Below, in pieces: positions 33,942 through 42,920 of a stretch of DNA of 64,000 nt. Source of the DNA: JBDWFY01 sp039976075 (GTDB taxonomy: Bacteria; Pseudomonadota; Alphaproteobacteria; Rhizobiales; Stappiaceae). The notes under the pieces are model-generated. The model did no database searches. It was given only the letters and a program-made list of their open reading frames with translations, and was not told the DNA's origin. Every line of letters begins with the position of its first letter. Within the stretch, counting starts at the first letter, position 1. The DNA is taken from positions 868,001 through 932,000 of the forward strand of contig JBDWFY010000001.1 in the NCBI GenBank assembly GCA_039976075.1, in the 5' to 3' direction. A program made the translations under genes and the position numbers.

Positions 33942-34462
33942 GTACGCCTATCTTTGGCATCACCGGCTGGAAAAACTCCGGTAAAACAACGTTGCTGACG
34001 GAACTGGTTTCTGAATTTACGGATCGGGGCCTGCGCGTCTCGACAATCAAACACGCCCATCATGCTTTTGACATCGACCACAAGGGCACCGACAGCTATC
34101 GGCATCGGGAGGCAGGTGCAACCGAGGTGGTGCTGATATCTGGGCGGCGCTGGGCACTGATGCATGAACTCAGGGACGAACGCGAACCTTCGCTTCAGGA
34201 AATCATTCCTCAGCTGGCCCCTTGCGATCTCATCCTCATCGAAGGATATAAGCGCGAAGCACACCCGAAAATCGAAGCCCGTCGAACTCAAAGCAAAGAC
34301 CGCGCGCCTCTTACCGAACAGGATCCCCATATCGTCGGTGTTGCCGCAGATCATCCTGTCGAGGAAGGCACGACACCGGTGTTCGCGTTGGATGACATCA
34401 CAGGCATGGCCGATTTTATCGCGGAGTATCTGCAGCTGGAGTCTAGAAATGCCCTCGCCTAG
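33938..34462 (+). CDS. mobB: Molybdopterin-guanine dinucleotide biosynthesis protein MobB
   Basis: GTP-binding adapter that aids MobA. 174 residues with P-loop GWKNSGKTTLLTELV (about 8-22), the MobB motif KHAHHAFDIDHKGTDSYRHREAGA and LILIEGYKREAHPKIE. The start overlaps the mobA stop (ATGA) and the end overlaps the moeA start, so the three are translationally coupled. Confidence 0.94.
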   Translation: MSTPIFGITGWKNSGKTTLLTELVSEFTDRGLRVSTIKHAHHAFDIDHKGTDSYRHREAGATEVVLISGRRWALMHELRDEREPSLQEIIPQLAPCDLILIEGYKREAHPKIEARRTQSKDRAPLTEQDPHIVGVAADHPVEEGTTPVFALDDITGMADFIAEYLQLESRNALA

Positions 34463-35756
34463 GCGGCTGCTTGACGATTGCTTTCTGCATGATAAAGACC
34501 GGCTCAAACACGCCGAAGCACTCGCAATTCTGAAGCAGCGGATACACCCTGTCTGCCAGCGGGAAACCGTGGCGCTTGAAGCAGCCAATGGCCGAATTTT
34601 GGCAGAGGCAATTCTGGCTCCCCGCAATGTGCCCCTCACCGACAATGCCGCAGTCGACGGTTATGCATTCAGGCACGATGACCTTCTAACAGCCCAGGGT
34701 TTCCTGCCGGTAAGCAACCGCATTGCTGCCGGCGACACAGCCCGCCTGCCCCTTGAAGCGAACTCCGCCGCCCGGATATTCACTGGTGCTGTAATGCCCG
34801 AGGGCGCAGATACCGTCGTTATGCAGGAAGATTGTGCGCTGACACAGTCCGTGGATGGGGGCGGGGTGGAAATTCCCATTGCCATCAAACCGGGTGCCAA
34901 TTGCCGCAAGGCAGGTGAGGATCTCAACGCAGGCGCTACGGTGGTGAATTCAGGTAAGCGCCTCAGAGCCCAAGAACTTGCGGCCATAGCATCGCTGGGA
35001 TATGGCGAAATTGACGTTTATGCCCCCCTGAAAGTAGCGCTCGTTTCAACCGGGGATGAAATATTGCGCCCAGGGGCCGCTATTCGTCCCGGGCAAGTCT
35101 ACGATTCCAATTTCTACTTGCTCAACGCCTTACTCGAACCTCTGCCGGTAACGGTTGACGATTTAGGGGTTCTGGCAGACAACCCCGATCAGGTTCAAAA
35201 TGTGCTGGTTGACATATGCCAGCAGTACGATGTCGTTCTGACGTCTGGAGGCGCAAGCCGGGGAGAAGAGGACCACCTCATAACGGCCATTGATGCGCTC
35301 GGCTCTCGCCATATGTGGCAATTGGCGATCAAACCCGGCCGCCCGATGTCATTCGGCCAGGTGAATGACTGTGTCATCATGGCTTTACCTGGTAATCCGG
35401 TTGCTGTGATGGTCTGCTTTCTCCTCTATGTATATCCCATGCTCCTACGGATGGCCGGCGGCGCTTGGTCGGCTCCCAGACGCTACGCTATTCCTGCTGC
35501 GTTTGAAATTGTGAGCAAAAAACCCGACCGACGAGAGTTTTTGCGCGGATCGTTCGAAGAAGATGAGCAAGGAAACCTTCGCGTCAGGAAGTTCGCCAGA
35601 GATGGATCCGGCCTCATAACGGGATTGCGGGAAGCAGACGGCCTTATCGAAATTCCCGAGGCGACAACGCGTGTCCAGACGGGAGACACTGTTTCGTTCA
35701 TTCCCTTTACCGAATTTGGCCTACCGGCAAGGCTGCAAGCAACCAACGCAGATTAA
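34449..35756 (+). CDS. moeA: Molybdopterin molybdenumtransferase MoeA
   Basis: Inserts molybdate into adenylated molybdopterin. 435 residues from ATG at 34449, which overlaps the end of mobB by 14 bases. Seen: PLTDNAAVDGYAF, IFTGAVMPEGADTVVMQED, STGDEILRPG, TSGGASRGEEDHL, KPGRPMSFG and MALPGNPVAVMV, all in the MoeA order. The C-terminal domain IV is about 75 residues. Longer frames upstream belong to mobB in another frame and are not used. Confidence 0.95.
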   Translation: MPSPRRLLDDCFLHDKDRLKHAEALAILKQRIHPVCQRETVALEAANGRILAEAILAPRNVPLTDNAAVDGYAFRHDDLLTAQGFLPVSNRIAAGDTARLPLEANSAARIFTGAVMPEGADTVVMQEDCALTQSVDGGGVEIPIAIKPGANCRKAGEDLNAGATVVNSGKRLRAQELAAIASLGYGEIDVYAPLKVALVSTGDEILRPGAAIRPGQVYDSNFYLLNALLEPLPVTVDDLGVLADNPDQVQNVLVDICQQYDVVLTSGGASRGEEDHLITAIDALGSRHMWQLAIKPGRPMSFGQVNDCVIMALPGNPVAVMVCFLLYVYPMLLRMAGGAWSAPRRYAIPAAFEIVSKKPDRREFLRGSFEEDEQGNLRVRKFARDGSGLITGLREADGLIEIPEATTRVQTGDTVSFIPFTEFGLPARLQATNAD

Positions 35757-35960
35757 CCGACAGATTTTCGCCATATTTACTAATTGGCGATAATCGAGCG
35801 GCGTATTTTGCTTCGATATTTACAATAATGTTCAGTATCTGATTACAACGGGTTGCAGTTTTGATGAACATAGTGTGAATAATGTGGTTCACCGGTCTGG
35901 TGATTGGCTTTCGAACGCCCGTTCATGACTGGAACGATACATAATTCAAGGGAACATACC

Positions 35961-36740
35961 ATGCGTCTTATCATGCGTATCGCAGCAGTCGCTGCAATAA
36001 CACTCGCTGCTGTTTCAACAGTGCAGGCAAAGGAATGGACAAAAGTCCGCATCGGAACCGAGGGCGCCTACCCTCCGTTCAACAATCTTGAATCCAACGG
36101 TGATCTGGTCGGTTTCGACATCGATATCGCCAATGCACTGTGCGAAGAAATGAAGGTCGAATGTGTCTTTGTCACTCAGGATTGGGATGGAATTATACCC
36201 GGCCTGCTCGCCGACAAATTTGACGCCATCATCGCGTCGATGTCCATCACCGACGAACGCAAAGAAAAAGTCGACTTTTCCAAGAAATATTACAACACAC
36301 CGCCGGCAATTGCCGTACCGAAAGACTCCAAGCTGACGGAAGCGAGCAAGGAAGCGCTTGCCGGTATACAGTTTGGTGCGCAAAGCTCCACCACCCATTC
36401 CAATTATGCTGAAGCCTATTTCGGCGACAGCGATCTGAAGCTGTATCCTACACCGGATGAGTACAAGCTTGATCTGGCAAACGGTCGCCTGGACGCTGCA
36501 ATCGACGATGTTGTTGTGTTAAGCGATTGGCTTGCGACCGATGATGGAGCCTGCTGTAAAATTCTGACGACTCTTAAAACCGATCCTGAAATCAATGGTG
36601 AAGGTGCAGGAATTGCTGTCCGCAAAGAAGATACAGATCTGCGCGATAAGCTAACAGAAGCAATCGCCACCATTCGTGCAAACGGCAAATATAAAGAAAT
36701 CAACGACAAATATTTTGAATTTGACGTCTACGGCGAATAA
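35961..36740 (+). CDS. Amino-acid ABC transporter substrate-binding protein (lysine/arginine/opine type)
   Basis: A 259-residue periplasmic binding protein. Signal peptide about 1-23 (ending STVQA), then the HisJ/ArgT/OccT-type start VRIGTEGAYPPFNN, GFDIDIANALCEEM, FDAIIASMSITDERKEKVDFSKKYY and RLDAAIDDVVVLSDWL. The ATG at 35961 follows GGGAA. It is followed by two permease genes. The FDIDIA and SMSI--ER blocks fit polar or basic amino acids or opines. The exact ligand is not decidable. Confidence 0.87.
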   Translation: MRLIMRIAAVAAITLAAVSTVQAKEWTKVRIGTEGAYPPFNNLESNGDLVGFDIDIANALCEEMKVECVFVTQDWDGIIPGLLADKFDAIIASMSITDERKEKVDFSKKYYNTPPAIAVPKDSKLTEASKEALAGIQFGAQSSTTHSNYAEAYFGDSDLKLYPTPDEYKLDLANGRLDAAIDDVVVLSDWLATDDGACCKILTTLKTDPEINGEGAGIAVRKEDTDLRDKLTEAIATIRANGKYKEINDKYFEFDVYGE

Positions 36741-36824
36741 GCTGGCTTAACAGTGAGAAAGACGCAGCGGAGAATCCTTCGCTGCGTCCAATAACAATCA
36801 GAAGCCGATAGAAACGTAGATTTA

Positions 36825-37538
36825 ATGGAAGATCTGTTTGCGCTGCTTGCGTTTGGCGACAATGGTTGGGGGGACCAGATCGCCAGTGGAGTACTCCTCA
36901 CCGTTAGCCTCGCGCTCGCCTCCCTACCCTTCGGCCTCATCATTGGTTTTCTATTGGCATTAGCCAAAAAATCGGAAGAAGCCAGCCTGCGAACGGCGGC
37001 CAATATATATACGACGATCTTTCGAGGCTTACCTGAACTTCTAACACTCTTTCTCGTCTACTACGGTGGGCAAATCCTTGTTCAGCAAGCCGTTCGTTTC
37101 GTGTTTCCCGATGCTCGCTTTGAAATTAATTCATTTGTTGCAGGGATGATTGCCCTCTCGTTTGTTTTTGCCTCCTATGCTTCAGAAGCGTTCCTTTCGG
37201 CCTTTCGCGCTATCCCGGCTGGACAATATGAAGGGGGATCTGCGCTTGGGCTTAATCGACTGAAGGTTATGCAACTAGTTGTATTGCCTCAACTGATTCG
37301 ACTGGCACTACCGGCATTGGGCAACTTGTGGCTCATTCTCCTGAAAGAAACCGCACTCGTTTCCGTCATCGGTCTTACAGACACGATGCGCCAAACTGGA
37401 ATCGCTGCTCGAGTGACTAAAGAGCCTTTTTTCTTCTTTAGTATTGCGTGCCTGATTTATCTGGTACTTGCACTTATCTCATCTATAGGTCTGAACAAAA
37501 TAGAAGCCTGGACACGGCGGGGTGAGGTCAGGTCGTGA
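36825..37538 (+). CDS. Amino-acid ABC transporter permease 1 (HisQ/OccQ type)
   Basis: A 237-residue inner-membrane permease with about five segments: GVLLTVSLALASLPFGLIIGFLLAL, then the polar-amino-acid permease pattern FRGLPELLTLFLVYYGGQ and the ATPase-contact EAA loop EGGSALGLNRLKVMQLVVLPQLIRLALPALGN. The stop overlaps the next permease start by 4 bases (GTGA). Confidence 0.92.
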   Translation: MEDLFALLAFGDNGWGDQIASGVLLTVSLALASLPFGLIIGFLLALAKKSEEASLRTAANIYTTIFRGLPELLTLFLVYYGGQILVQQAVRFVFPDARFEINSFVAGMIALSFVFASYASEAFLSAFRAIPAGQYEGGSALGLNRLKVMQLVVLPQLIRLALPALGNLWLILLKETALVSVIGLTDTMRQTGIAARVTKEPFFFFSIACLIYLVLALISSIGLNKIEAWTRRGEVRS

Positions 37539-38377
37539 ATAACGTGACGGACAATTCGGAAGTGAACGTCCCTCCCGCAGTTTTTAGGGCCCGTGGCTGG
37601 AGTGGAGCACGCATCCTTGGTTATACGGCCATGGGGTTCTGGATCGCAGCGGCAATTGGCTTAGGCTTGTTTATAGTTGATAGCTACAGTCCAGCTTTTA
37701 CAGACCGATACGCGATGAAGTTTCTGGACGGGTTCGTCGTGACCGTTAAACTGGTTGTAATTTCACTTGTCATCGGGGCATTGCTATCTCTTCCAATCGC
37801 CGGAATGCGCATGTCAGAAAACCGGATATTGCGCGCGATTTCATTTGGATATGTGTATTTCTTCCGAGGTACGCCTCTGATTGCACAGGCATTCTTGGTT
37901 TACTACGGTGCGGGTTCGTTTCGTCCGTTTTTTCAGGATATCGGATTGTGGTGGTTTTTCAGAGATGCCTGGTATTGTGCAATTTTCGCCTTTTCTCTGA
38001 ACACGGCAGCCTACCAGGCTGAAATATTGCGTGGTTCAATTGAGAATGTCGCCAAAGGTCAATGGGAAGCGTGTTCATCTCTTGGTCTTCCCAAGTACAT
38101 CACATTCTTCAGGATCATCCTGCCTCAGGCAATGATTGTCGCGCTTCGACCATATGGCAATGAGATCATTCTGATGATCAAAGGATCGGCAATAGCTTCG
38201 ATCATTACCGTGTTTGATATCATGGGTGAAGTCAGGCGCGCCTATTCAAGGTCTTATGATTTCCAAGCCTACATCTGGGCAGCAGTTATGTATCTCATTA
38301 TGGTCGAGACGCTGCGCCGTGTATGGGATCGGCTCGAGAAGCGTCTGACCAGACATCTGGTACGAACGGGCAGCTAA
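37535..38377 (+). CDS. Amino-acid ABC transporter permease 2 (HisM/OccM type)
   Basis: A 280-residue permease starting at a GTG that overlaps the previous stop. It has FFRGTPLIAQAFLVYYGAG, the EAA loop EACSSLGLPKYITFFRIILPQAMIVALRPYGNE and a C-terminal amphipathic helix. The N-terminus is longer than in HisM, with about 40 extra residues including an additional hydrophobic segment. No ATP-binding subunit gene follows; metC comes 28 bases downstream. Confidence 0.92.
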   Translation: MNNVTDNSEVNVPPAVFRARGWSGARILGYTAMGFWIAAAIGLGLFIVDSYSPAFTDRYAMKFLDGFVVTVKLVVISLVIGALLSLPIAGMRMSENRILRAISFGYVYFFRGTPLIAQAFLVYYGAGSFRPFFQDIGLWWFFRDAWYCAIFAFSLNTAAYQAEILRGSIENVAKGQWEACSSLGLPKYITFFRIILPQAMIVALRPYGNEIILMIKGSAIASIITVFDIMGEVRRAYSRSYDFQAYIWAAVMYLIMVETLRRVWDRLEKRLTRHLVRTGS

Positions 38378-38405
38378 TTGCCAGACAAAATTGCGGAAAA
38401 CGGAC

Positions 38406-39554
38406 ATGAGCCGAAACAAAAAGCATTTCAACACTCTGCTGGCACATGGCGGAGGCAAACCGGATCTGTATTCAGGTGCCGTCATACCTCCGATTCAGAC
38501 GGCAACGACATTTGCCCGTAATCCCAGTTACGAATTGACCAGCGCCAATCATCTTTATGGACGAGATGACAACGATCTTTACCGGCAGACGGAAACGCTG
38601 ATTGCCAATCTGGAAGCGGGTGCAGACTCCCGGTTATTTGCTTCCGGCATGGCAGCTATTTCCGCAATATTCAGGTGGGTACGACCAGGCAGAACGATTG
38701 TCGTGCAATCCGGCATCTATTGGGGCACGACACTTTGGCTCAGAAGCCATTGCACACATTCAGGCATCGCGCTGGTGGAGGTCGATGCCGCGAACGCTAC
38801 TTTGCTCGACGAAACGATCCGCGAAACTGCACCGGACCTCGTGTTCCTGGAGGTTCCTTCAAACCCCTGGCTTGCGGTGGCAGATATCCGGCTCGCAGCA
38901 AAATCCTGCCGATCCGCAGGAGCGCTGCTGGCTGTGGACGCAACGGCGGCAACACCTTTGGTCAGTCGTCCTCTCGAGCTGGGTGCAGACCTTGTGGTGC
39001 ACTCCGCAACCAAGGCCCTAAACGGTCATTCCGATGTACTGGCGGGCGTCGTTTCCACGCGGGATGCAACGAGCCAGTGGTGGGAATTTCTGTGCCAGGA
39101 AAGAAAAGGCGCCGGAGCCATTCTTGGCGTGTTTGAAACCTGGCTGCTGTTGCGGGGGCTGCGCACATTGTCTCTGCGCATCGAGCGCATGAACAACAAC
39201 GCAAAAACAATTGCCCATTTCCTGTCCAACCACTCTAACGTCGAGCATGTTTACTATCCTGGTTTGCCGGAACATCCCCAGCACGATCTGGCGGCAGCGC
39301 AGATGCATGGGGGGTTTGGCTATCTGCTTTCCTTTCTTGTCCGAGGCTCTGAAGAAGACGCTTTGAAAGTCGCAGGCAGGCTTAAAACCATCCTCTGTGC
39401 GACATCGCTCGGCGGTGTTGAAAGTCTGATCGAACACAGGCGGACGCTGGAGGGTGACAGTTCTGGAATTCCGGAAAATTTGCTGCGCCTTTCAGTCGGC
39501 ATCGAACATGATGAAGACTTGATTGAGGACCTCGATCAGGCACTCACAGGTTGA
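38406..39554 (+). CDS. metC: Cystathionine beta-lyase (Cys/Met metabolism PLP enzyme)
   Basis: A 382-residue PLP-dependent lyase of the MetC/MetB group. Seen: NTLLAHGGGKPDLYSGAVIPPIQTATTF, LYGRDDNDLYRQTE, the PLP aspartate region LLAVDATAATPLVSRP, and Lys in VHSATKALNGHSDVLAG. The C-terminal HRRTLEGD...LRLSVGIEHDEDLIEDL is typical. Start ATG at 38406. Cystathionine beta-lyase yields homocysteine, pyruvate and ammonia. Relatives degrade cystine or other sulfur amino acids, and linkage to an amino-acid importer suggests imported sulfur compounds. Confidence 0.85.
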   Translation: MSRNKKHFNTLLAHGGGKPDLYSGAVIPPIQTATTFARNPSYELTSANHLYGRDDNDLYRQTETLIANLEAGADSRLFASGMAAISAIFRWVRPGRTIVVQSGIYWGTTLWLRSHCTHSGIALVEVDAANATLLDETIRETAPDLVFLEVPSNPWLAVADIRLAAKSCRSAGALLAVDATAATPLVSRPLELGADLVVHSATKALNGHSDVLAGVVSTRDATSQWWEFLCQERKGAGAILGVFETWLLLRGLRTLSLRIERMNNNAKTIAHFLSNHSNVEHVYYPGLPEHPQHDLAAAQMHGGFGYLLSFLVRGSEEDALKVAGRLKTILCATSLGGVESLIEHRRTLEGDSSGIPENLLRLSVGIEHDEDLIEDLDQALTG

Positions 39555-39705
39555 CAAGCCCCCCACACATTCCGCTAAAAAAGGCGAAGACATACACCTA
39601 CCCGTTTCTTTCCTTTGGTTGATGTGAAGCAGCGCACGTGAGCGCGCAATTGGCTGAGTGAAACATCACCTCGCAGAAAACAGAACAACAAGGGAGTTGC
39701 ACAGC

Positions 39706-40587
39706 ATGGCAACCGTTGCCTTTATCGGTCTTGGCGTAATGGGATATCCCATGGCCGGACACCTCAAAACAAAGGGCGGTCACGATGTAACCGTCTATAA
39801 TCGTACAGCATCCAAAGCCGAAAAATGGGCTGCCGAATTCGGCGGCACCGCAGCGGCAACGCCCGCAGAAGCGGCTGCAGGATGCGACTTTGTGTTTGCC
39901 TGCGTGGGTAATGACGATGACCTGCGTTCTGTTACAACCGGTCCGGACGGAGCTTTTTCAGCAATGAAGCCCGGTTCTGTTTTCATAGACAATACGACCG
40001 CTTCCGCTGATGTGGCGAGAGAGCTCTATCAGGCAGCCAAAACCGCCGGGTTCGGTTTCCTCGATGCGCCGGTATCCGGTGGACAGGCCGGGGCTGAAAA
40101 TGGTGCTCTGACGGTCATGATCGGCGGGGAAGAAGATGTGTATACACGGGCAAAACCCGCCATCGAATGCTTTGCAAAATTTACTGGCCTGATGGGTCCA
40201 TCAGGTGCCGGACAGCTTACCAAAATGGTCAACCAGATTTGCATTGCCGGACTGGTGCAGGGGCTCTCTGAGGCAATTCATTTCGGTCAGAAATCAGGAC
40301 TGGATATTGAGAAGGTCATGTCTGCGATTTCCGGCGGCGCGGCGCAATCCTGGCAAATGGAAAATCGTTGGCAGACAATGCGCGATGGTCAGTTTGAACA
40401 TGGATTTGCAGTCGACTGGATGCGCAAGGACCTGGGCATTTGCCTGGGCGCAGCAAATGAAGTCGGAGCCCGCCTGCCTGTCACGGCGCTTGTCGATCAG
40501 TTCTACGCCGAGGTTCAGGCAATGGGCGGAAAGCGCTGGGACACATCCAGTCTGATCGCCCGCCTCAATAATGCAGACAAAGCCTGA
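39706..40587 (+). CDS. Beta-hydroxyacid dehydrogenase family oxidoreductase (3-hydroxyisobutyrate dehydrogenase-like)
   Basis: A 293-residue NAD(P)-dependent enzyme. Rossmann IGLGVMGYPMAGHL (about 6-19), substrate loop DAPVSGGQAGAENGALTVMIGG and catalytic Lys in GQLTKMVNQICIAG. Members reduce or oxidise small beta-hydroxyacids (3-hydroxyisobutyrate, tartronate semialdehyde, succinic semialdehyde). Start ATG at 39706 with AGGGAG upstream. It follows metC by 150 bases. Confidence 0.87.
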   Translation: MATVAFIGLGVMGYPMAGHLKTKGGHDVTVYNRTASKAEKWAAEFGGTAAATPAEAAAGCDFVFACVGNDDDLRSVTTGPDGAFSAMKPGSVFIDNTTASADVARELYQAAKTAGFGFLDAPVSGGQAGAENGALTVMIGGEEDVYTRAKPAIECFAKFTGLMGPSGAGQLTKMVNQICIAGLVQGLSEAIHFGQKSGLDIEKVMSAISGGAAQSWQMENRWQTMRDGQFEHGFAVDWMRKDLGICLGAANEVGARLPVTALVDQFYAEVQAMGGKRWDTSSLIARLNNADKA

Positions 40588-40609
40588 CTTTGTTCAAATC
40601 CGTAAAAGC

Positions 40610-40635
40610 TGGAGAGTGCAAAAACGCCCTCTCCA
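40610..40635. terminator. Hairpin between convergent genes
   Basis: TGGAGAG / CTCTCCA inverted repeat with a 12-base A-rich loop, just after the dehydrogenase stop and before the end of the Lrp-type gene. Possible shared terminator. No clear T-run. Confidence 0.4.
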
Positions 40636-40641
40636 ACAGAT

Positions 40642-41136
40642 TTATTCACTGGCCGGTACTTTTTCCTTACTGACCTTCACATAAGACAGAGGCAGTTCAG
40701 TCGTATACTTGATCTGCTCCATCGCAAAGGTTGTGGAGACATCGGCAATATCAATTTTTGCAACCAGTTTTTTATAGAAGGCGTCATAGGCCTCAATGTC
40801 CGGGACCACCACACGCAAGAGATAATCCACCTGCCCCGCCATGCGATAGAACTCCACAACTTCAGGAAACTCCCGAATAATTGCAGCAAATCGCGTCAGC
40901 CAGTCTTCTGTATGCTGGCTGGTGGTTATCGCTACAAACGCCGTAACTTTGGCGTCCACTTTCGAGGGATCAAGCAACGCCACGCGTTTACGAACGACAC
41001 CATCCTCCTCCAGCTTTTGAATGCGGCGCCAGCAGGGCGTCGTGGAAAGACCGACACGCCTGCCGATTTCCGCAACCGGAACAGTGGAGTCTTCCTGTAA
41101 AATGGCCAGAATCCGCCGATCAATACGATCAATCAT
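40642..41136 (-). CDS. Lrp/AsnC-family transcriptional regulator
   Basis: A 164-residue amino-acid-responsive regulator: N-terminal helix-turn-helix (VAEIGRRVGLSTTPCWRRIQKLEEDGVV, about 20-47) and a C-terminal RAM ligand domain (AFVAITTSQHTEDW, VVEFYRMAGQVDYLLRVVVPDIEAYDAFY). It points away from the methyltransferase and may respond to the amino acid handled by the neighbouring importer and metC, but that is inference. Confidence 0.93.
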   Translation of the reverse strand: MIDRIDRRILAILQEDSTVPVAEIGRRVGLSTTPCWRRIQKLEEDGVVRKRVALLDPSKVDAKVTAFVAITTSQHTEDWLTRFAAIIREFPEVVEFYRMAGQVDYLLRVVVPDIEAYDAFYKKLVAKIDIADVSTTFAMEQIKYTTELPLSYVKVSKEKVPASE

Positions 41137-41391
41137 ATTTCAACCTTAAAAACTGATTTCCATTTCTCGCGTCATTAGACACCTATTTCTATTATTTTCA
41201 ACATTTTGGCTATGTTTTAGATAATTTTTCTAAAAATAGAATACCACCGCAATTATTGCCTAGCAGGATTGTTGGGCAAAATTGCGCACTTTCGGGACAG
41301 TTTAACCCCATGATCTTGCATCCATATGGCAAAGTGCTACAGGTGATTAAAACCTGCACCGCTCCTCATAAGCGGCAGAAAGGCCCCTTGC

Positions 41392-42075
41392 ATGCCAGTC
41401 TCATCTCCCGTCTGTTCTATCTGCGGTGGCACCACCTTCATCGCTTCACTGGCAGGACGGATCGCCAAAAACGGCCAGCCGCCCAAATGTGCATCCTGTG
41501 GCGGTCTGGAACGACATCGGATTGTCCGCCGGATTTTCGACGCACTGCCCGATGAGCTGCTCAATGAAAAAAATGCACTTCAATTCTCCGACGATCCAGG
41601 CGTTCCAAAAGACAGACTGGGCCAGATAGACATTTCCGTTTTCGGCAGTGATAACTCGTTGAATATCATGGATATCGCTCGACCGAACAGTCACTATGAC
41701 TGGGCAATCGCCAACCATGTCCTTGAACACGTCGCCGATGATATCTCGGCGCTAAAGGAACTGCTTCGCATCATAAAACCTGACGGTCTTGTGCAATTCA
41801 CGGTCCCAACCCCCTCCAGTCAGCTCTGGACGGAGGACTGGGGATACGCTGATCCTGAAGCTTATGAGCATTTTCGCGGTTATGGATCAGACCTACCGCT
41901 CAGACTTGGGGCGGCAATCGAGGATGCCGGCGGCGTGCAAGTTATTGGTTGGGATACAGTGATTACTGCCCGCTGGGATGTCGTGTATTTCTTCTCGCCC
42001 AGCAGAGAGCGCATCTCCGAGTTGGCAACTATTTTGCGAAAAGCCGGTTTCCCTGTTCTGGCTGCCACGCGGTAG
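41392..42075 (+). CDS. SAM-dependent methyltransferase with N-terminal Cys motif
   Basis: A 227-residue class I methyltransferase. The first 45 residues contain CSICGG and CASCGGLERHR, a possible zinc ribbon. The core has a recognisable motif IV-V region, DWAIANHVLEHVADDISALKELLRIIKPDGLVQF, but a weak glycine-rich SAM motif I. The methylated target is unknown; sugar or glycan methylation is common in such proteins. Confidence 0.75.
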   Translation: MPVSSPVCSICGGTTFIASLAGRIAKNGQPPKCASCGGLERHRIVRRIFDALPDELLNEKNALQFSDDPGVPKDRLGQIDISVFGSDNSLNIMDIARPNSHYDWAIANHVLEHVADDISALKELLRIIKPDGLVQFTVPTPSSQLWTEDWGYADPEAYEHFRGYGSDLPLRLGAAIEDAGGVQVIGWDTVITARWDVVYFFSPSRERISELATILRKAGFPVLAATR

Positions 42076-42111
42076 CCGCAGTTCCCGGAAACCAGAATTT
42101 TCGACTGAATT

Positions 42112-42732
42112 TTATGAAATCAATCTAGCCACTTCAGATCTGAGAACCGGCAATACATCTTCCGCAAACCACGGATTTTTCTTGAGCCATCCGGTGTTCC
42201 TCCAAGACGGGTGCGGCAATGGCAGGTACCGGCATCCGGTTTCGTCAGAGTGCCAGTAGGTTTCCCAATTTTTTACGGTCTCTGTCAGGGATTTCTTTCT
42301 TGCCTTGCCCAAATGATAGGCCTGAGCGTATTGGCCGATGACGAGGATGAGTTCAAGCTGGGGCATCGCCGCAAAAACCTGATCATGCCAGGTGTCCCGA
42401 CATTCCGTCCTCGGGGGAAGATCCCCGCCCTTCGCATCAAGACCGGGAAAACAAAACCCCATCGGAACAATCGCCAACCGCCGCTCGTCATAGAACGCTG
42501 ATCGGTCGATGGCCATCCAATCTCTCAACCGTTCTCCCGATGGATCATCGAAAGGCAAACCAGAGGCATGAACACGCGTACCAGGCGCTTGCCCGGCAAT
42601 GCACAAGCGCGCCGTCGACGTTGCCCGAATGACAGGCCTTGGTGCATGGGGCAATGGTATTTTTCTCGGCGTATCACGGCATATGGTACAGGCCCTGATT
42701 TGACCGCACAGCTGCGAAACAGCGCTATCCAT
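42112..42732 (-). CDS. Uracil-DNA glycosylase superfamily protein
   Basis: A protein of about 206 residues of the UDG-like fold (COG1573 neighbourhood). Seen: early CTICRDTP, then IAGQAPGTRVHASGLPFDDPSGERLRDWM, a WMA/ID active-site region, LELILVIGQYAQAYHL, and LPHPSWRNTGWLKKNPWF with the conserved HPS. A full set of four Fe-S Cys is not evident, so a family 4/5 assignment is doubtful; it fits the UDG-family proteins of alphaproteobacteria. The start is uncertain: ATG at 42732, 42741 or 42792. Confidence 0.75.
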   Translation of the reverse strand: MDSAVSQLCGQIRACTICRDTPRKIPLPHAPRPVIRATSTARLCIAGQAPGTRVHASGLPFDDPSGERLRDWMAIDRSAFYDERRLAIVPMGFCFPGLDAKGGDLPPRTECRDTWHDQVFAAMPQLELILVIGQYAQAYHLGKARKKSLTETVKNWETYWHSDETGCRYLPLPHPSWRNTGWLKKNPWFAEDVLPVLRSEVARLIS

Positions 42733-42920
42733 CTTTTTCATCTCCCTCAAACGCATAGAGACTTTCGCAACAAGCAACTGAAAATTAACCACAATTTTGA
42801 GCGCGATCTTAACACATTTTGTTCATCATTCATTGAACGACGACTGACACAACTCCAGAATAATTCGGGCGACCATTGATGATCGGCGGCAAGGTTGTTG
42901 AGACCAACGAAAAAATAGCG

